From assembly GCA_963854735.1 (NCBI GenBank), contig OY978108.1:744001-808000 (forward strand): DNA of 64,000 nucleotides. Reading direction: 5' to 3'. Both the position numbers and the translations under genes were made by a program. Positions 1 through 12,893 of this stretch are shown here, piece after piece; position 1 is the first letter of the stretch; each line of letters begins with the position of its first letter. The stretch is from Marvania coccoides (lineage: Eukaryota > Chlorophyta > Trebouxiophyceae > Chlorellales > Chlorellaceae). The notes under the pieces are model-generated. The model worked only from the letters and a program-made list of their open reading frames with translations. It had not been told where the DNA came from and searched no databases.

Positions 1-2340
1 CCTCCACGCTGGCGCGCAATGGCGTGTCTTCGGAATTAGTGTACGACCCGGGTCTAAAGCAGTCTTCCCGGGTCATTGCATTCCCGTACTTGCGGGACAG
101 CGGAGTGGTCAATGTGAAGTACAGGACCCTGGATAAGCGGTTTTGGCAGGTGAGGGGCGCGGAAAAGGTGCTTTACGGGCTGGATGACGTGGCGGGCGCG
201 GCGGAGGTGGTGATTGTGGAGGGCGAGATGGATAAATTGGCGCTGGAGGAGGCGGGCATGAAAAATGTGGTATCGGTGCCGGATGGGGCGCCTGCGCGGG
301 TGAAGGAGGGGGATTTGCCGCCAGCTTCGGAGGACACCAAGTACAGCTACCTGTGGAACTGCAGAGCATGGCTGGACCAGGTAAAAACTTGTCAAATTAA
401 CAGTTTACGATATTTTTTTGTGCTTTTTAATGTCCGTTTTCGTTGCTTTAACTTGCTAATTAAAGCTGAAAATTTCCTTACTTTTTCAATGAATATATGC
501 AGGCTGTACGAATCGTCATTGCCACTGACAACGACGCTCCAGGCGACGCTCTGGCTGAGGAGCTCGCCCGGCGGCTGGGGAGGGAGCGTTGCTGGCGGGT
601 GCGGTGGCCGTTGACGCGGAGCGACCACGAGTATGCGTCCAGCTTTGCCTCCCTGGAGTTCCCCCCTGAAGCGGAGGAAAATGCAGCAGCAGCAGCAGCA
701 GCGAGCGGAGAAGGCAGCGAGGGAGTGACAGCATCTGGTGATGTTTTGGCCGCAGAGGAGGGCGCGTTCCTTGCTGAGCCTGGGTCTCCGCCTACGGTGG
801 ACGAGCGGTGGTACCGCAAGGACTCCAACGAGGTGCTGATTCGCGATGGCCCTGAGCTGTTGAAGGCTTTTGTTGAGGCGGCAGAGCCGCTGCCCATTCG
901 CGGGCTGCTGCGCTTCCACGAGTACTACGACGACATCATCAAGCACTACTACCTGCAGCTGAGAGATGGGCAGGGCGTGAGTACGGGCTGGCCAGTGCTG
1001 GATCGCTGCTACAAGGTGTGTAGAATGATAATTTTTTGTTTTACGTCGGTTATTACCTCTCCTTATTTTTATCTTTGTGCTCTCTCTAATAATAAACATA
1101 AATAGTTTGGATATTTTTTTGTTTTTTAATCATTGCCTGTTTATTGATTGCTTTCATAGAATTAAAATATTCTACAAGAAATCATGTTTTTTTTATTTTT
1201 TTCTCCCTCTTCACCAACAGGTAGTCCCAGGGGAGCTGACCATCGTGACCGGGGTGCCCAACAGCGGTAAGAGCGAGTGGATCGACGCGCTGCTGTGCAA
1301 TCTGTCGGAGATGCACGGCTGGACTTTCGCCCTGTGCTCCATGGAGAAGCGAGCCACCGACCACGCCCGCCAGCTGGCAGAAAAATACGTCGGCAAGCCC
1401 TTTTTCGACCTGCCCTACGGCCGCGGCATGCGGCGCATGTCGCAGGAGGAGCTGGAGCGCGCTCTGGACTGGGTTGACGATCGTTTCCACCTCATTCGGT
1501 ATGAAGACGACCAGCTGCCCAGCGTTGATTGGGTCCTGGAGATCGCAAAGGTAAGAGAAAAGGAGAGAGATATGATTTCGTACATCAATACCGTAATTTG
1601 ACATGCTTCTTTCCATTTTTTTATAATGAAACTATAATGAAACTGTATATTTGGGGGGGGGGGGCATTTGGACTTCCTTCACGTTACCGAGGGGCTAGGC
1701 CCTTGGATTTCTTCTTTTTTCCGACGCCTCACAGCTCTCCCTACTCTCCTTTTCATTACAACAGGCTGCGGTGTACCGCTACGGCATTCGGGGCCTGGTA
1801 ATCGACCCTTATAACGAGCTAGATCACCAACGCCCCGCCGCTATGAGCGAGACCGAGTACGTGAGCCAAATGCTCACCAAAGTGAAGCGTTTCGCGCAGA
1901 CGGCTGGCGTGCACGTCTGGTTCGTCGCCCACCCGCGCCAGCTCAGGGAATGGCGGGGAGAGGCGCCCAATCTGTACGACATCTCCGGCTCGGCCCATTT
2001 CATCAATAAGACCGACAACGGCATCGTGGTGCACCGCAACCGCGATCCCAATGACCCCAACACCGCACAGGTGCAGGTGCTGGTGAGAAAAGTGAGGAAT
2101 AAGGCGGCTGGGACGATCGGGGAATGTGTCCTAGAGTACGAGCGAATTAATGGGCGGTATCTGGACGTGGGGGATGAGGGGCCGCCCAGAACGGCGCAAA
2201 AGATAGATTGGAGGGGACAGCAGCAGCAGCAGCGGGAGCAGCAGCTGAGCGCGGAGCTGGCGGCTGCGGCGGCACCAGCACAGCAGACGTACATTTGGAG
2301 CGATGGCAGCATGAACAACGAACCTGAACCTCGTGATTGA
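1..2340 (+). CDS. TWINKLE-type organellar DNA primase/helicase, 3' part
   Basis: Homolog of the T7 gp4-like primase-helicase that plants and algae send to mitochondria and plastids to prime and unwind organellar DNA. The window starts inside the gene, so the targeting peptide and zinc-binding primase part are missing. Four exons are visible: up to 380, 503-1015, 1221-1550 and 1765-2340, all joined in phase 0 with GT-AG borders. The first exon carries the TOPRIM signature (VEGEMDK), and exon 2 begins with the acidic TOPRIM motif ATDNDAPGD. Exon 3 holds the helicase Walker A loop GVPNSGKS, and exon 4 a Walker B-like LVIDPYNEL plus later RecA-fold motifs. The C-terminus is Gln/Ala-rich and low in complexity. 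The reading frame is open from base 3, so no start is assigned. The family call is firm; dual targeting is inferred from relatives. Confidence 0.9.
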
Positions 2341-2771
2341 TTCGAATAATAAGATGACTGATTGATTGACTGACCTATCTACTGTATAATGACCTCCCTA
2401 AATGTTATTACCTCGAGCACAATTTAAAATTGTTGGTCAACGAGAAAGGTCGAGCTGCCAGCTGTCGCTGCCCCGAGAAGTAGCTCCGCAGAAAAAGGGA
2501 TGGCCATGCGTATTAAAAAAATTCTGATTATTCAAGCGGTGCAGCAGGAATGCACAGCCTTTGGAAGTCATTCATTTCTCAGTTGAACAGATTTCGATCG
2601 AACAAAGGCTGCTCCCTTTGACCACTGAAATCATGATATAAGGTACGTTTTATGCGCAGCTTATGCCCAGCACCCCTTACTGCGTTCACTGGCCACTCCT
2701 AGCTCTACTTGATCTTTTCAGCAAAATTCGAAAGAATAAGATCCACGCATTGAGAGTAGCTTAGACTAGTG
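2341..2771. other. Intergenic spacer
   Basis: About 430 bp between the helicase stop and the mannanase start, transcribed in the same direction on both sides. It should hold the 3' UTR of the former and the promoter and 5' UTR of the latter. I see no convincing open frame, RNA gene or repeat. Confidence 0.5.
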
Positions 2772-4640
2772 ATGCTGCTTGGGAGAGTCCTGTGCAGCAC
2801 GCTGCTTGTGTTCGGCCTGCTCTGTCCCAATGCAGCACAGCGCGAGCGACCGACAGAGGCAACGGTCTTTGATCCTGCAAAGTGGTCGGTTCCTGTAGAA
2901 ATAGCAATCGTGAACGAGACCTCTGCCGCGTCTGCTGAAGGACTCGCTGCGGTTCTCGACGTTGAAGGTAAATTTGCGCCGGGCGAGAGTGCCCTCAACA
3001 AGGGTTTTGTGTACCCAAACGGCACCAAATTCTACCTAAACGGCCGCCCGTGGTGGTGCGCGGGCACCAACGCGTACTATGCTGGGCTGAAATGGATCAT
3101 GAGCAACGAAGAAGTGGCGGTCATGATGCAGGCAAGGGTTTTTTCTTCTTGTGTAATCATGCAACAAGAAATTAACGATTGATCTGATTTGATTGCTAAC
3201 AAACACCTCCTTCCCTAGCTATTATCATTTCCTCAACTCAAACCACGTCGACTTTTCTTTTCCTTTTCTTCAGGAGCAAGCTGCCCAGGGCACCGACGTG
3301 CTACGTGTTTTTGCCCACAGCAATTTCGACTCCGTTCCTGACCCAATGATGCCTGAATTTGGGGTGTACAACGAAGAGGCCATTCGCCGGCTGGATCTCA
3401 CCCTGGTCGCTGCAGCGCAGAACGGCATCCGCTGCATTTTGGTGCTCAGCAATTATTGGCCGTTCCTCGGTGGTAATTTTGTTACTTCTTTCTGCATGCA
3501 CTCTTACCGTTTTCATGCTTTTTATTTTCTAAAGCACTGTCAATTATTTCTTACTGATGTTTCAGGCATGCAAGAGTGGGTGGATCGTGGAATTGGGCCA
3601 GGCAACCCTCAAGCCTTATTTTACACTGACGAAGGCCTGCGCAATGCTTACAAAGACTGGGCCAAGCAGCTTCTGACCCGCACCAACACTTTTACTGGCC
3701 AGAAGTACACCGAAGACCCTACAATTCTTGCGTGGGAGCTGGCAAATGAACCTCGAGTTGCCGACCAGTTTGAGAGTGCCAACGGGCTGCCCCCTGGCAA
3801 GCTCCTTTGCGACTGGGTGAATGAGATGTCCGCCTACATAAAGTAAGAAAAAAGAAGAGGAATCGGGGAAGAAAACGGGGCTGCTGCTATTTTAATTCCT
3901 ACAAAAAAATCACCACTGAACAACATTGCTTTCGTTATATATTTTCAGGAGCTTTGACCCCAACCACATGGTAACAGTAGGGGATGAGGGGATGCGCACC
4001 GACGGCAGCACCCAGGAGCCCCATTCTTGGCTCAACACTGGCTACGATGGCGTGGATTTCGTGTGCAACCTAGAGGCGCCCAGTATTGATTTTGCAACCA
4101 TGCACCTGGTGAGTAGTCAGATTTTCTTTAAAAAAGCCCAAGCCCTTTCCATGCATTCGAATTCGCTATTTCTTTCTCACTTCCCAGTTTCTCTCTCTTC
4201 TTTTCGCCTTTCAACAGTACCCCGACAGCTGGGGCATTCCCAGGACCAACTACACCTGGCTGGGGCCCAACTTCATTCAAGACCGCGCCAAAATTGCCGC
4301 CAAACTCAAGAAACCAATCATCCTCGAGGAGTACGGCATGCGCCAGGAAGGCTACCTGGAGACCCGCGACGAGCTCTTCAATTATTTCCACGACGAGGTC
4401 AATTCCTTGGACTTTTCGTGCACCCTCGTCTGGGCGGTTTCCCACTATTCAGAGGAAGCGCAGCGCACGGGCGGCGGAAATCTATTTGGTAGCAATGATA
4501 ACCAGGGCTATGTACTGGGGTACGGCCCTGAAGAGAACGGCTCTAAATCAGTTTTGGCCCAGTACAAGTACATTCAGAACAGGGCTGGATGGAACGTTGA
4601 GCAGACCGCCACTGGCAGCAGCATTTACGTTACTTTCTAA
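2772..4640 (+). CDS. Secreted GH5 family endo-beta-1,4-mannanase
   Basis: Predicted glycoside hydrolase family 5 (plant/fungal mannanase type), cleaving internal beta-1,4-mannosyl bonds in mannan of cell walls or food particles. Exons 2772-3131, 3274-3472, 3566-3842, 3949-4108 and 4218-4640 give 472 residues. Intron 1 has a GC donor (CAG|GCAAGG). The N-terminus is a signal peptide with a hydrophobic stretch over roughly residues 2-18 ending near Ala-Ala-Gln, so the enzyme should be secreted or vacuolar. The acid/base glutamate lies in WELANEPR (about Glu248) and the nucleophile in ILEEYG (about Glu370), both standard for the family. The substrate-binding YWPF/GGM and NYTW regions also fit. 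A GTG codon just upstream is in frame, but ATG at 2772 gives a clean signal peptide. Cellulase-type GH5 activity cannot be excluded from sequence alone. Confidence 0.9.
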
Positions 4641-5154
4641 TGCGGTTATGTTTCATTTTTTATTTATGCATTTTTTTCAAAATTATAAAAGGATAAAAGG
4701 TAAAAGAAAACTCCCCTGCATGCGACGAGATATCCACAGCAGTCATTTTTCTCCTTTTGAGATCCTGTAGAGACTATTACATTTAAAGGTGCCAAACACC
4801 CATTTTCGTTTAAAGGGTGCTGATTACCTGCAGTTATTTTGGCTTAATTGCCTGCCAGTTGTCATTTTCAAAAGTTTTATATCGTAAGCCGCTCGAGCCT
4901 TTGGTGCAGAATAGAAGGCCCTCTCCGCTTCCGTTTCCCGCAAAAATCAAAATTCATGCATGCTGCTGAGTACAAAATTAAGTTTCCTGAGCCGCCTATC
5001 TGCCTATGGCAGATCTATAATTGCTGACGTGGAGCTTTTTTGGACGGCTTTTGGTGTTCTGCCTTCTCTCCCGCATTCCCTGAAAAAAATATTTCTAGAA
5101 TGATATAACCCATTCTACTCATTTTCGCGCAGCATAAAACCAAATAAATTATAA
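4641..5154. other. Intergenic spacer
   Basis: About 510 bp of AT-rich DNA between the mannanase and the dehydrogenase, both on the plus strand. I see no gene-like open frame or repeat. Confidence 0.5.
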
Positions 5155-5999
<845 letters not shown>

Positions 6000-6316
6000 G
6001 AGTAATAACAAAAGTTGTTTGTAGAGAAAAAAACGTCGGTGAAAAACGTCGTTATTTTGTTTACAAGCTCAAATCTACTAAATTTAGCTTACTCGTTGTT
6101 TTTTCTCCTTCTTCTCTCAACTGACTTTCGCAAATCGAGGGTTTGTAAATGCATTTTCTTTTTGCTCGGTGGGAACTCTTCAAATTGCGGCAATATTTGT
6201 AAAAAAATATTTTACAAATTTAAGTAATGTTATGGAGGGGCGTAACCTGCTGTACCAGCTCAAGGCCGGGGCGTAGAGCTGTGGCACGTATTGCACTTTT
6301 TAGAACAAACAGTTTA
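6000..6316. other. Intergenic spacer between convergent genes
   Basis: About 320 bp, T-rich at first, separating the stop of the dehydrogenase (+) from the stop of the SMYD4-like gene (-). It probably holds two opposing 3' UTRs. No further gene is seen. Confidence 0.5.
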
Positions 6317-8901
6317 TCATTCAAGCAGTCTCCCCACCGCGGCAGTCCCATAGTGGGTCTCCAGGTCGCCAATCGCTGCCGCCATCAGCCGCCGCCCCTC
6401 CTCCACCCACCGCCCCTCTTTATCGCTCACCATCGCAGTCCCCACATTGAGCTTCTCAAACGCCACATTAGTTGAGCCTGCAGGAAACAGCCGCTCAGCC
6501 ACCTCCAGCCCCGCCCGAAGGTGCTTCATACTTTTTGCTCCACTGCCGCCAAACGCCCACCCCAGCGCATCCTGCGTCGCGCCCACCACCTGGTTGTTTC
6601 TATACAGCAGCTCCAAGCGGATTTTCAAGCTCTTTTCCAGCAGCGTTGCCGCTTCCTTCGCTGCCTTCTTCCCGCTCGGCCCTTTTCCTTTTCCTTCTTC
6701 TCCCGACCGCTCCAGCGCCTCACACCCAGCATCGTACAGCTGCAGCGCCTCCGCAAGCTGCGGCGCCACCCTGCTCCTCCACTCCGCTTCAGACACCGCA
6801 ACTGCGCCGCATAGCGTGCAACGCAACGCTCCCACTGCATTTGCCGCCCCTTCCCTCGTTCCCCCATTTTCTCCCGCTCTTTCATTTTTTGTTGCTGCTG
6901 CGGCGGCGGCAGGCGTTGTTGCGCGTGGGTCGGGGAGGTCGTATTTTGACGCCAGGCCGGCTTGGGCAGCGCAGGGCACTGGGGACGCCCCTTCACAGCC
7001 GGGAGTTGAGCACCGAAGGCCCACCATTTCCGCCTCAGACGCATCAGGCGCAGCACACGCGGCACACCTGCACCGAAAGTGGTACTGCGCCGCCAGCATG
7101 GCGACTCGCTGCGCTGCTGTCATCTCCCCAGCTTGAGGGCCATAGCTGACAGTCAAAACGCTCGCCAAGCCTTCAGCTGTGGTGGCGTTAGCAGCAGGAG
7201 TCAGCTCGGAGATGGAGCGGGCTACGAGGGTGCTGCCGTCGAAGCGCAGGGCCACGTTGGGTGCGCATGCGTGCGTCATCAGAGAGGCCACAGGATACAC
7301 CGCAATGCCGGCAGACTGCTCAGCGTCGCTGCGTGAGCCAAACGCGGGGGGCACGATGGAAACGCCGTTGATGCGCACAATACACAGCGCGCGCAGCACA
7401 TCGGAGGTTTCCAAAGGGAGGAAAGCACTCGCAGCACGGTTGATGGCATTATCCGCAGCTGGCACGCTGCGAGCTGTTGCGTTTGGGGGGACGCTGTGGT
7501 GGTTCCAGGCTGCAGCACTTACGCGCGCGATGATGCAATCGTGCACTGCGTCCTCAGCCGGCATATCAGCAAAATGAGTGCGCAATGACGCAGCGACGCT
7601 AACTGCAGGTTCTTTCTCTTTGCCACCGCGCTTCACCCGCCGTGCCAACCGCACCGCAAGTAATATCTCTGGGGGCAGCAGCGCCGGCCAGGGGACTCCG
7701 CACTCCCCCCCCTGTGCTGCATGAAACCCGCCGCTGCTCTCCTCCTCTTCCCTGCACTCTCTGCTGCAAAACACCGCCAGCGCGCACTTCTGGCACGGCC
7801 AAAAGACGCCATCATCGGGCAGCGCGGCGCAGCACCGCGCGCAGCAGCTCAGCCGCGAGCGTTTCGACAGTGCGTGCGCCACAGGCAAGTCACGAAAAAG
7901 ATCCCGCCCTGCTGGAACGACAGCTGCCTCAGTAGCGACCGTCAACTGCCGCCCGATTCCTGGGCTTTCCACCGCTTGCAGCGGCTGCAGCGCGCGGCTA
8001 TGCGCCAGCTCATTAACGTCAGCCATAGAGCAGCGATGCCACCACCGCTGCTCTTCACAACTCCTTTCTTTTCTGCTGCAGCGCCCCCTCCAGCTGTTTT
8101 TGCCGCGGTGGTAACCGTCATTTCCCCCTGAGATCCATCGTCTCTGAGCTGCTGTGGAACGTGGTGGGTAGTCCATGCAATGTTATTGTCGCCCAGTGGA
8201 CCAGCAGACGCAGCAGGCTTGTTCCCCTGTCTCTTTCCATTCTTTTCTCCTCCATTTTCAGCGGTCATGCGCGAAGGGGAAGAAAACGAGCCACCGCCAC
8301 CTGCAGCCGCTAAGCTGGCAATCAGCGCCTCGACCTCTCCAGCGGCCGCTCCTTGCAGCAGCCCAGCTGCCCGCTCCGCGTCCTGCCGCGCTGCTCCCAC
8401 CTCCCCCAGCTCCCGGCGGCACACCGCCCTGCGGTAGAACGCCTTGGCGTTGGTCTGATCCAGGTCGATCGCCGCTGTGCAGTCTTCTGCCGCCTTGAAG
8501 TGTCGGGCGAGTTTACCCAAGCACAGCGCGCGATTGCAGTGGATTTTCGAGCACAGCGCGCGCGATTCCTGGTCTGTATAGTGGTCCAGAAAGCGCAGGG
8601 CCTCGCTGAAGAGCCGTATTGCCTTCACGTAATCTCCTTGAGCAAATGTCGTATTGCCGGCGGCGCGAAAATTTTCGCCCCGCTGCGGGTCTTTCACGCA
8701 GCCTTGGACGTCGGGGTGGGTCAGCTCGGCGACCACGTCGGCCAGCACTTGCACTGACATTTGATCGATGACTGAGTCGACAAGGGCGCTCACTTTTTCG
8801 AGGCTGGCGTCGTCGTTCGGCTCCTCTGCTTGGAGGCGCCGCACCTCGTCGATGTTGGCGTAGATAGGGACGCTCTTCAGTAATATTTCCAGGCCGCTCA
8901 T
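6317..8901 (-). CDS. SMYD4-like protein (TPR + MYND zinc finger + SET)
   Basis: Predicted lysine methyltransferase of the SMYD4 type. The first part (8901-8059, 281 codons) contains TPR helices over roughly residues 75-190 (FRAAGNTTFAQGDY, KAFYRRAVCRRELG), followed by a low-complexity linker. The second part (from 8008, 564 codons) resumes in another frame. It has the SET start, a MYND finger (CCARCCA...CQKCALAVFCSREC), the SET core VASLMTHACAPN and post-SET cysteines (FRCRCAACAAP), then C-terminal helices. The two parts are in different frames with overlapping open reading. A 50-bp intron at 8058-8009 (GTGAAG...TAATGAG, with a CTGAC branch-like site) joins them in phase 0 and gives 844 residues. 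An indel or frameshift is the alternative. Core SET asparagine and histidine are kept, so it is probably active; the substrate is unknown. Confidence 0.8.
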
Positions 8902-9845
8902 TTTGAGTTTCTTAGAAAAGAGCGCGAGACGAGGATGGGCGAGTTAAAATTTCTGCCGCCGCGGGCAGCTGGCAATGAGATTTTGAGAGATTGGGGAGGA
9001 GCCGCTGTGGCCTGCAGGGGATGTTCAATGGCGAGATCATATTTTTAAGCTTTGAATTGCCGTTCGATAGTGATTACAACTTGCCTTTCAGTTTTTTTGG
9101 ATTTCAGGATGCGATCAAATATTACTTATTGTGATCAAGGCGATTTCGGACTGGCCCAAGGGTTAGATTGCTTTGTATCGAATCCGAAAAAAAATAAAAA
9201 TACATGAAAGTAAATGTTGTCCTGAAATAATTCATGATACACCGCCGCATGACAACATGCCATTGACAGCCTCAATTTCTTCTTTTGATTTCGATTCCTT
9301 CAGTATCATAACTGGCATCTTATATTTTTTTCCTAGTATACTATTTACACTGGGAATATAATTTCAGCATGGGAAAAGAACTACGCAAGTGAAAAAGAAA
9401 AAGAAAAAACTTTTGAATGATGAATGAGAGAAGTTCACGTGCACATGTAGGTATTTGTTACTCATCCTCTTCAGGGATATCTGCTGGGATTCCAAACCCT
9501 GATGGTATTATTTCAACTCTCCGACTGTCCCATTTTTGCAGTAGCCGCCAACTCCGTTCTTCGAAGACCAACCACCTTGAACATTTTCAGATTTACCAGC
9601 GTCCGTGGTAGCCCCCTTATCCTGCGGGCGCACTGCGATAGTTGCTGCAGTGCCGTGAGGTTGGGGAAGGGTGGGACCCAGGAGGTCCAATGGTGTCTGG
9701 AAAGGCATGAAGTGCTGTTGATTAAATATTTAAAATTCACGACTTCAGGATGCAGGCGCAAGTATAAGCATCGGCAATTTTTTGGAAAATGTGCCATGTA
9801 AATAAAAAAACATTTCAAACTAAAAATAACATCAGCGCAAACTAG
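8902..9845. other. Divergent promoter region with a possible gene remnant
   Basis: About 940 bp between the starts of the SMYD4-like gene (-) and the MYB gene (+). The part next to SMYD4 is AT-rich without a convincing frame. On the minus strand around 9720-9460 there are short coding-like stretches in shifted frames; see the separate entry. Confidence 0.4.
9462..9715 (-). pseudogene. Possible leucine-rich-repeat gene remnant
   Basis: Read on the minus strand, one frame gives leucine-rich text (NLTALQQL, then LPRTLVNLKMFKVVGL). A second frame continues with LLQKWDSRRVEIIPSGFGIP and an acidic tail before a stop. Together this looks like the last units of a leucine-rich-repeat protein broken by at least one frameshift. 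There is no start codon and no support in neighbouring sequence. It could equally be chance, so I treat it as a weak candidate. Confidence 0.25.
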
Positions 9846-12138
9846 ATGGACGACGACTTCGATGACTACGAGGGCGACCTGCAGCCCATGCTGGATGATC
9901 TTGCCGCCCTCAAGCGCGCCTTGGGTGACCAATTCCGCAACCTGTCTGATCTTGAAAAAGATCAGGACTCGCTCCTCGCTGCTCAAGGAGAAAGAGCAGA
10001 TGAAGCAGCAGCGGGACCCTCCATCGCAGCAGCAAAGCAACCCTCTGCCTCTTTGGCGGAGCGCATCGAGGCTGTGGTCACTGCCCTCGCTGCCAACCGA
10101 GATTTGCAGCTCCGCCTGAAGCGGCTGCTCACCTCGGTGGAGCGCGCCCAAGACCAGGCGGTGGACGTGAAGAGCCGAGTGCAGGCCACCATGCGCAGGC
10201 GCAACGCTGTAGCGGCAGCTCCGCGCGTGTCTACCCCTCGCCGACAGCAGGAAGACTACACAGGTAAAAAAAGTTGGTTTACTTTAGTTATATACCTTTT
10301 TTAACACTTTTATAACGCCACCCAATCACTATTACACACGCCATCAAATGTTTCTGCATTTGAATTAACTGTATTACTGTTTTTGTTCCTAAAATCCAAT
10401 GAAACAGCGGTGGGCATTTTTTTTTAAATCTAAAGCTGCTCAACTAATCTCCACGTTTGGGTTGCAGGCATCAGCTTGTTCTGGTCGCAGCCCAACGCCC
10501 CTCCCCCCCCCCCTTACCCCGGATCTCAAGCCTTGGCCACAGTCTGCGCCAGCTCTAGTATGCCGCTGGCGTACCCCCGGCGCTCCTGGAGCGAGGAAGA
10601 GAAGCGCGCACTGGCAGAAGGCGTGGTGCAGGCAGTGCAGGAGCGGGAGCTCAACAAACTGCTGGGAGAAATGGAGGCTGCAGCGGCTGGCGGCGGCAGT
10701 GGCTGTGGAATAATTTCGAATGCCGCCGGGGCTGCTGAGGAGGGGGATATGCATGAAGCTGCAGGCGGCGGTGGGATGGCTGGCGGGTCTGTGGCGAGCT
10801 TCGACGAGTATACAGCGCGCCGTGAGCCCATCATGGCGTTGTCTGCCGCTTCGCCGGCGGTGGCCGCGGCGGCAGAGACGCTGACGGAAGCGGAGTGGGC
10901 GGCGGTGGCGCACCGGTATGTGCATAAACGCAGTGCGATCGAGTGCCGGCTGCAGTGGGTGAATGCGCTCCAGCCTGGGCTGAAGCAAGCCGCTTTTTCC
11001 GCTGAAGAGGACGCTGAACTGAAGACTTTGGTGGAAAGCCACGGGCGGCACTCGTGGGTGGCAGTAGCTGCGGCGTTGGGCGGCGGGGGGAAGCGCACGG
11101 CGGTGGCGTGCTTGGGGCGATATCAACAGCTGTCTCAGCACGCGCAGCGTGGCTCTCGCGAATTCACTCCAGCGGACATGGAAAGGCTGCAAGCGCTGGC
11201 GAAGCAGCACAACCAAGCGTGGAAAATCATCGCAGAGGAGTTTGGAGGCCCTTGGACTGGCAACCAGCTGATGCACTTCTGGCGTCGGCAGCATATGCGA
11301 ACGACGGCCAAGGGGGCAGGCGGGGCAGCTGCGGTGGCGCCTCGGGTGGGGAAATGGGCACCGGAGGAGGACCAGGCGCTGCTCAAGGCGGCGGCGCTGC
11401 TGGGAAGAAAGTGGAGCAAGGTAGCGGCGCTGGTGCCTGGCCGTACGGACGTGCAGTGCCGTGAGCGGTTTGTCAACGTGCTGGACCCTAGAGTGAAGAC
11501 CAAATTAGGGTTCACGAATGTGCGCTGCGCTGAGAGGAAACGCATGGTTTCTTCTACTGCTCCATCTTTTTACTGTCTTCATCGGTTTTTTCCTGCTGAT
11601 GATTTCAATCTTTTTTAGCGTGAATTAGTTCTCTTGCAATGATTCGTCAAAGGTTATTACCCTCATTCTCCCTGCTTTTCTTGATGTACCCCCCAATGAA
11701 ATTATGCAGGAGGAAGACGAGCGGCTGATGAAGAAGGTGGAGGCCCTGCAGGCCGCTTACGAAAAATGTGGCGGGCAAGGAGAAAAGTGGACGTGGTCTG
11801 ACGTTGCTGCCTGCCTGCCGGGCCGCACCGACAGCCAGTGCTCCCGACGGTGGGCGAGCCTGAAGCGCAAGCTCGAGAAGGAGGCGGAGAAGACCGCAAA
11901 ATACGCAGAAGAAAGAAGGGCAGAGCGGGCGGCAGATAGACGGGCGGAAGGGGCGGCAGCGAAGGAGCTGGAGGCAGAGAAAGGGGGTGCAGAGAGAGGG
12001 GCGGGAACGAGCATGCAGCACGCGCAGCAGGGTGATGACATGGAAGAAATTGCGGCTGCAGTACACAGCAGTACAACCAGGACTGGGCGGTCGGTAAAAA
12101 CGCCGGCCAGGCTGCGGCAGTACGCTCTCGACATGTGA
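9846..12138 (+). CDS. 4R-MYB protein, SNAPc subunit 4-like
   Basis: Nuclear DNA-binding protein with several tandem MYB/SANT repeats, resembling SNAPC4 and its plant counterpart MYB4R1, which recognise the proximal element of snRNA promoters. Exons 9846-10263, 10468-11519 and 11710-12138 give 632 residues. Residues 1-140 are acidic, then coiled-coil-like. Repeats are visible from about residue 235 on (EAEWAAVAHRY; FSAEEDAELKTLV; PADMERLQALA; WAPEEDQALLKAA; FTNEEDERLMKKV). The last ends in GRTDSQCSRRW, and the C-terminus is a charged helix. The end of exon 2 is a choice: AAT|GTGCGC at 11519 lines up the final repeat best (F-T-N-E-E-D), while ATG|GTTTCT at 11543 is also in phase. The SNAPc role is inferred from repeat architecture; another multi-repeat MYB is possible. 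Confidence 0.75.
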
Positions 12139-12893
12139 CATGATTAGAGTTCTTTTTTTAATAAAATTGATTTTGACGGATGTATAGTATAGCACGGCGG
12201 AAACAAAAAAAAAAAATCAAAAATGGGGCGATGTAATTACTTTCGATGGCAGGGCGGAAGATTGAAACGACAATCTGCTTGCAAGAGGCCGGCCGCAAAA
12301 AACGAGAGTGGGGGTGCGCTCCAGAGGGATTAGGTGCAAATAAGGAAATGAAGTGAGAGCATAAAGCACACAGGGTTGGCAGTTCAAAAAGCGGGCGCCT
12401 TGTCTCGTTAGGGTAATGAGAAGGTTTTCAAAAGGAGAGGACACGCGGAAAACAAAAGAGTGCAATGTATAGAAAACGTAGAAAGCGCAAATGCACAGGG
12501 ATTTCAAAAGGAGAGGACACGCGGAAAACAAAAGAGTGCAATGTATAGAAAACGTAGAAAGCGCAAATGCACAGGGGGAAGAGATAAGGAAAAATTAAAA
12601 TTAAAGGAAAAATGCGTCGTATCAAACAACAGACAAGGCACGCAAAGGCGCCCAAAAAAATTATGAGAATTCATGGAAAGTCAGTCAGTCAATTGTGGGA
12701 TATCAGTCAGTCATGTAATCTCTTCGAATAATTCACAAATACTATCTAGATACCGGAGGGGAGGGGCTGCGCATGCAGGGTAGAGGGGAGCACTCGACAA
12801 ACTGAAAGCCAGGAAGATTTTCATACGCAGCAGCAGCAAAAAAACAAATTACTCAAAATCACTCGAGAAAAAAATATATCAAACTCGGAGATT
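12139..12893. other. Intergenic spacer between convergent genes
   Basis: About 750 bp between the stops of the MYB gene (+) and SQD2 (-). It contains a perfect tandem duplication (listed separately) and simple A-rich runs. Open frames here exist only because of that duplication and show no protein-like features. Confidence 0.5.
12426..12576. repeat. Perfect 75-bp tandem direct repeat (period 76)
   Basis: Bases 12426-12500 recur without a mismatch at 12502-12576, separated by one base. The unit starts TTTCAAAAGGAG and ends GCACAGGG. Perfect identity means a recent duplication or an assembly artefact. It lies between two convergent genes, so a regulatory role is not suggested. Confidence 0.95.

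Noticed and set aside
6447..7149. Two long plus-strand frames opposite the SMYD4-like gene
   Set aside because: Antisense shadows of the SET/MYND coding region; Pro/Ser/Ala-rich translations without conserved motifs.
10440..11294. 284-codon minus-strand frame
   Set aside because: Antisense of the MYB repeats; His/Arg/Leu-rich and without domain features.
12217..12666. Repeat-containing frames on both strands suggesting a small repeated protein
   Set aside because: The repetition comes from the 75-bp DNA duplication itself; the translated phrase has no protein-like pattern.
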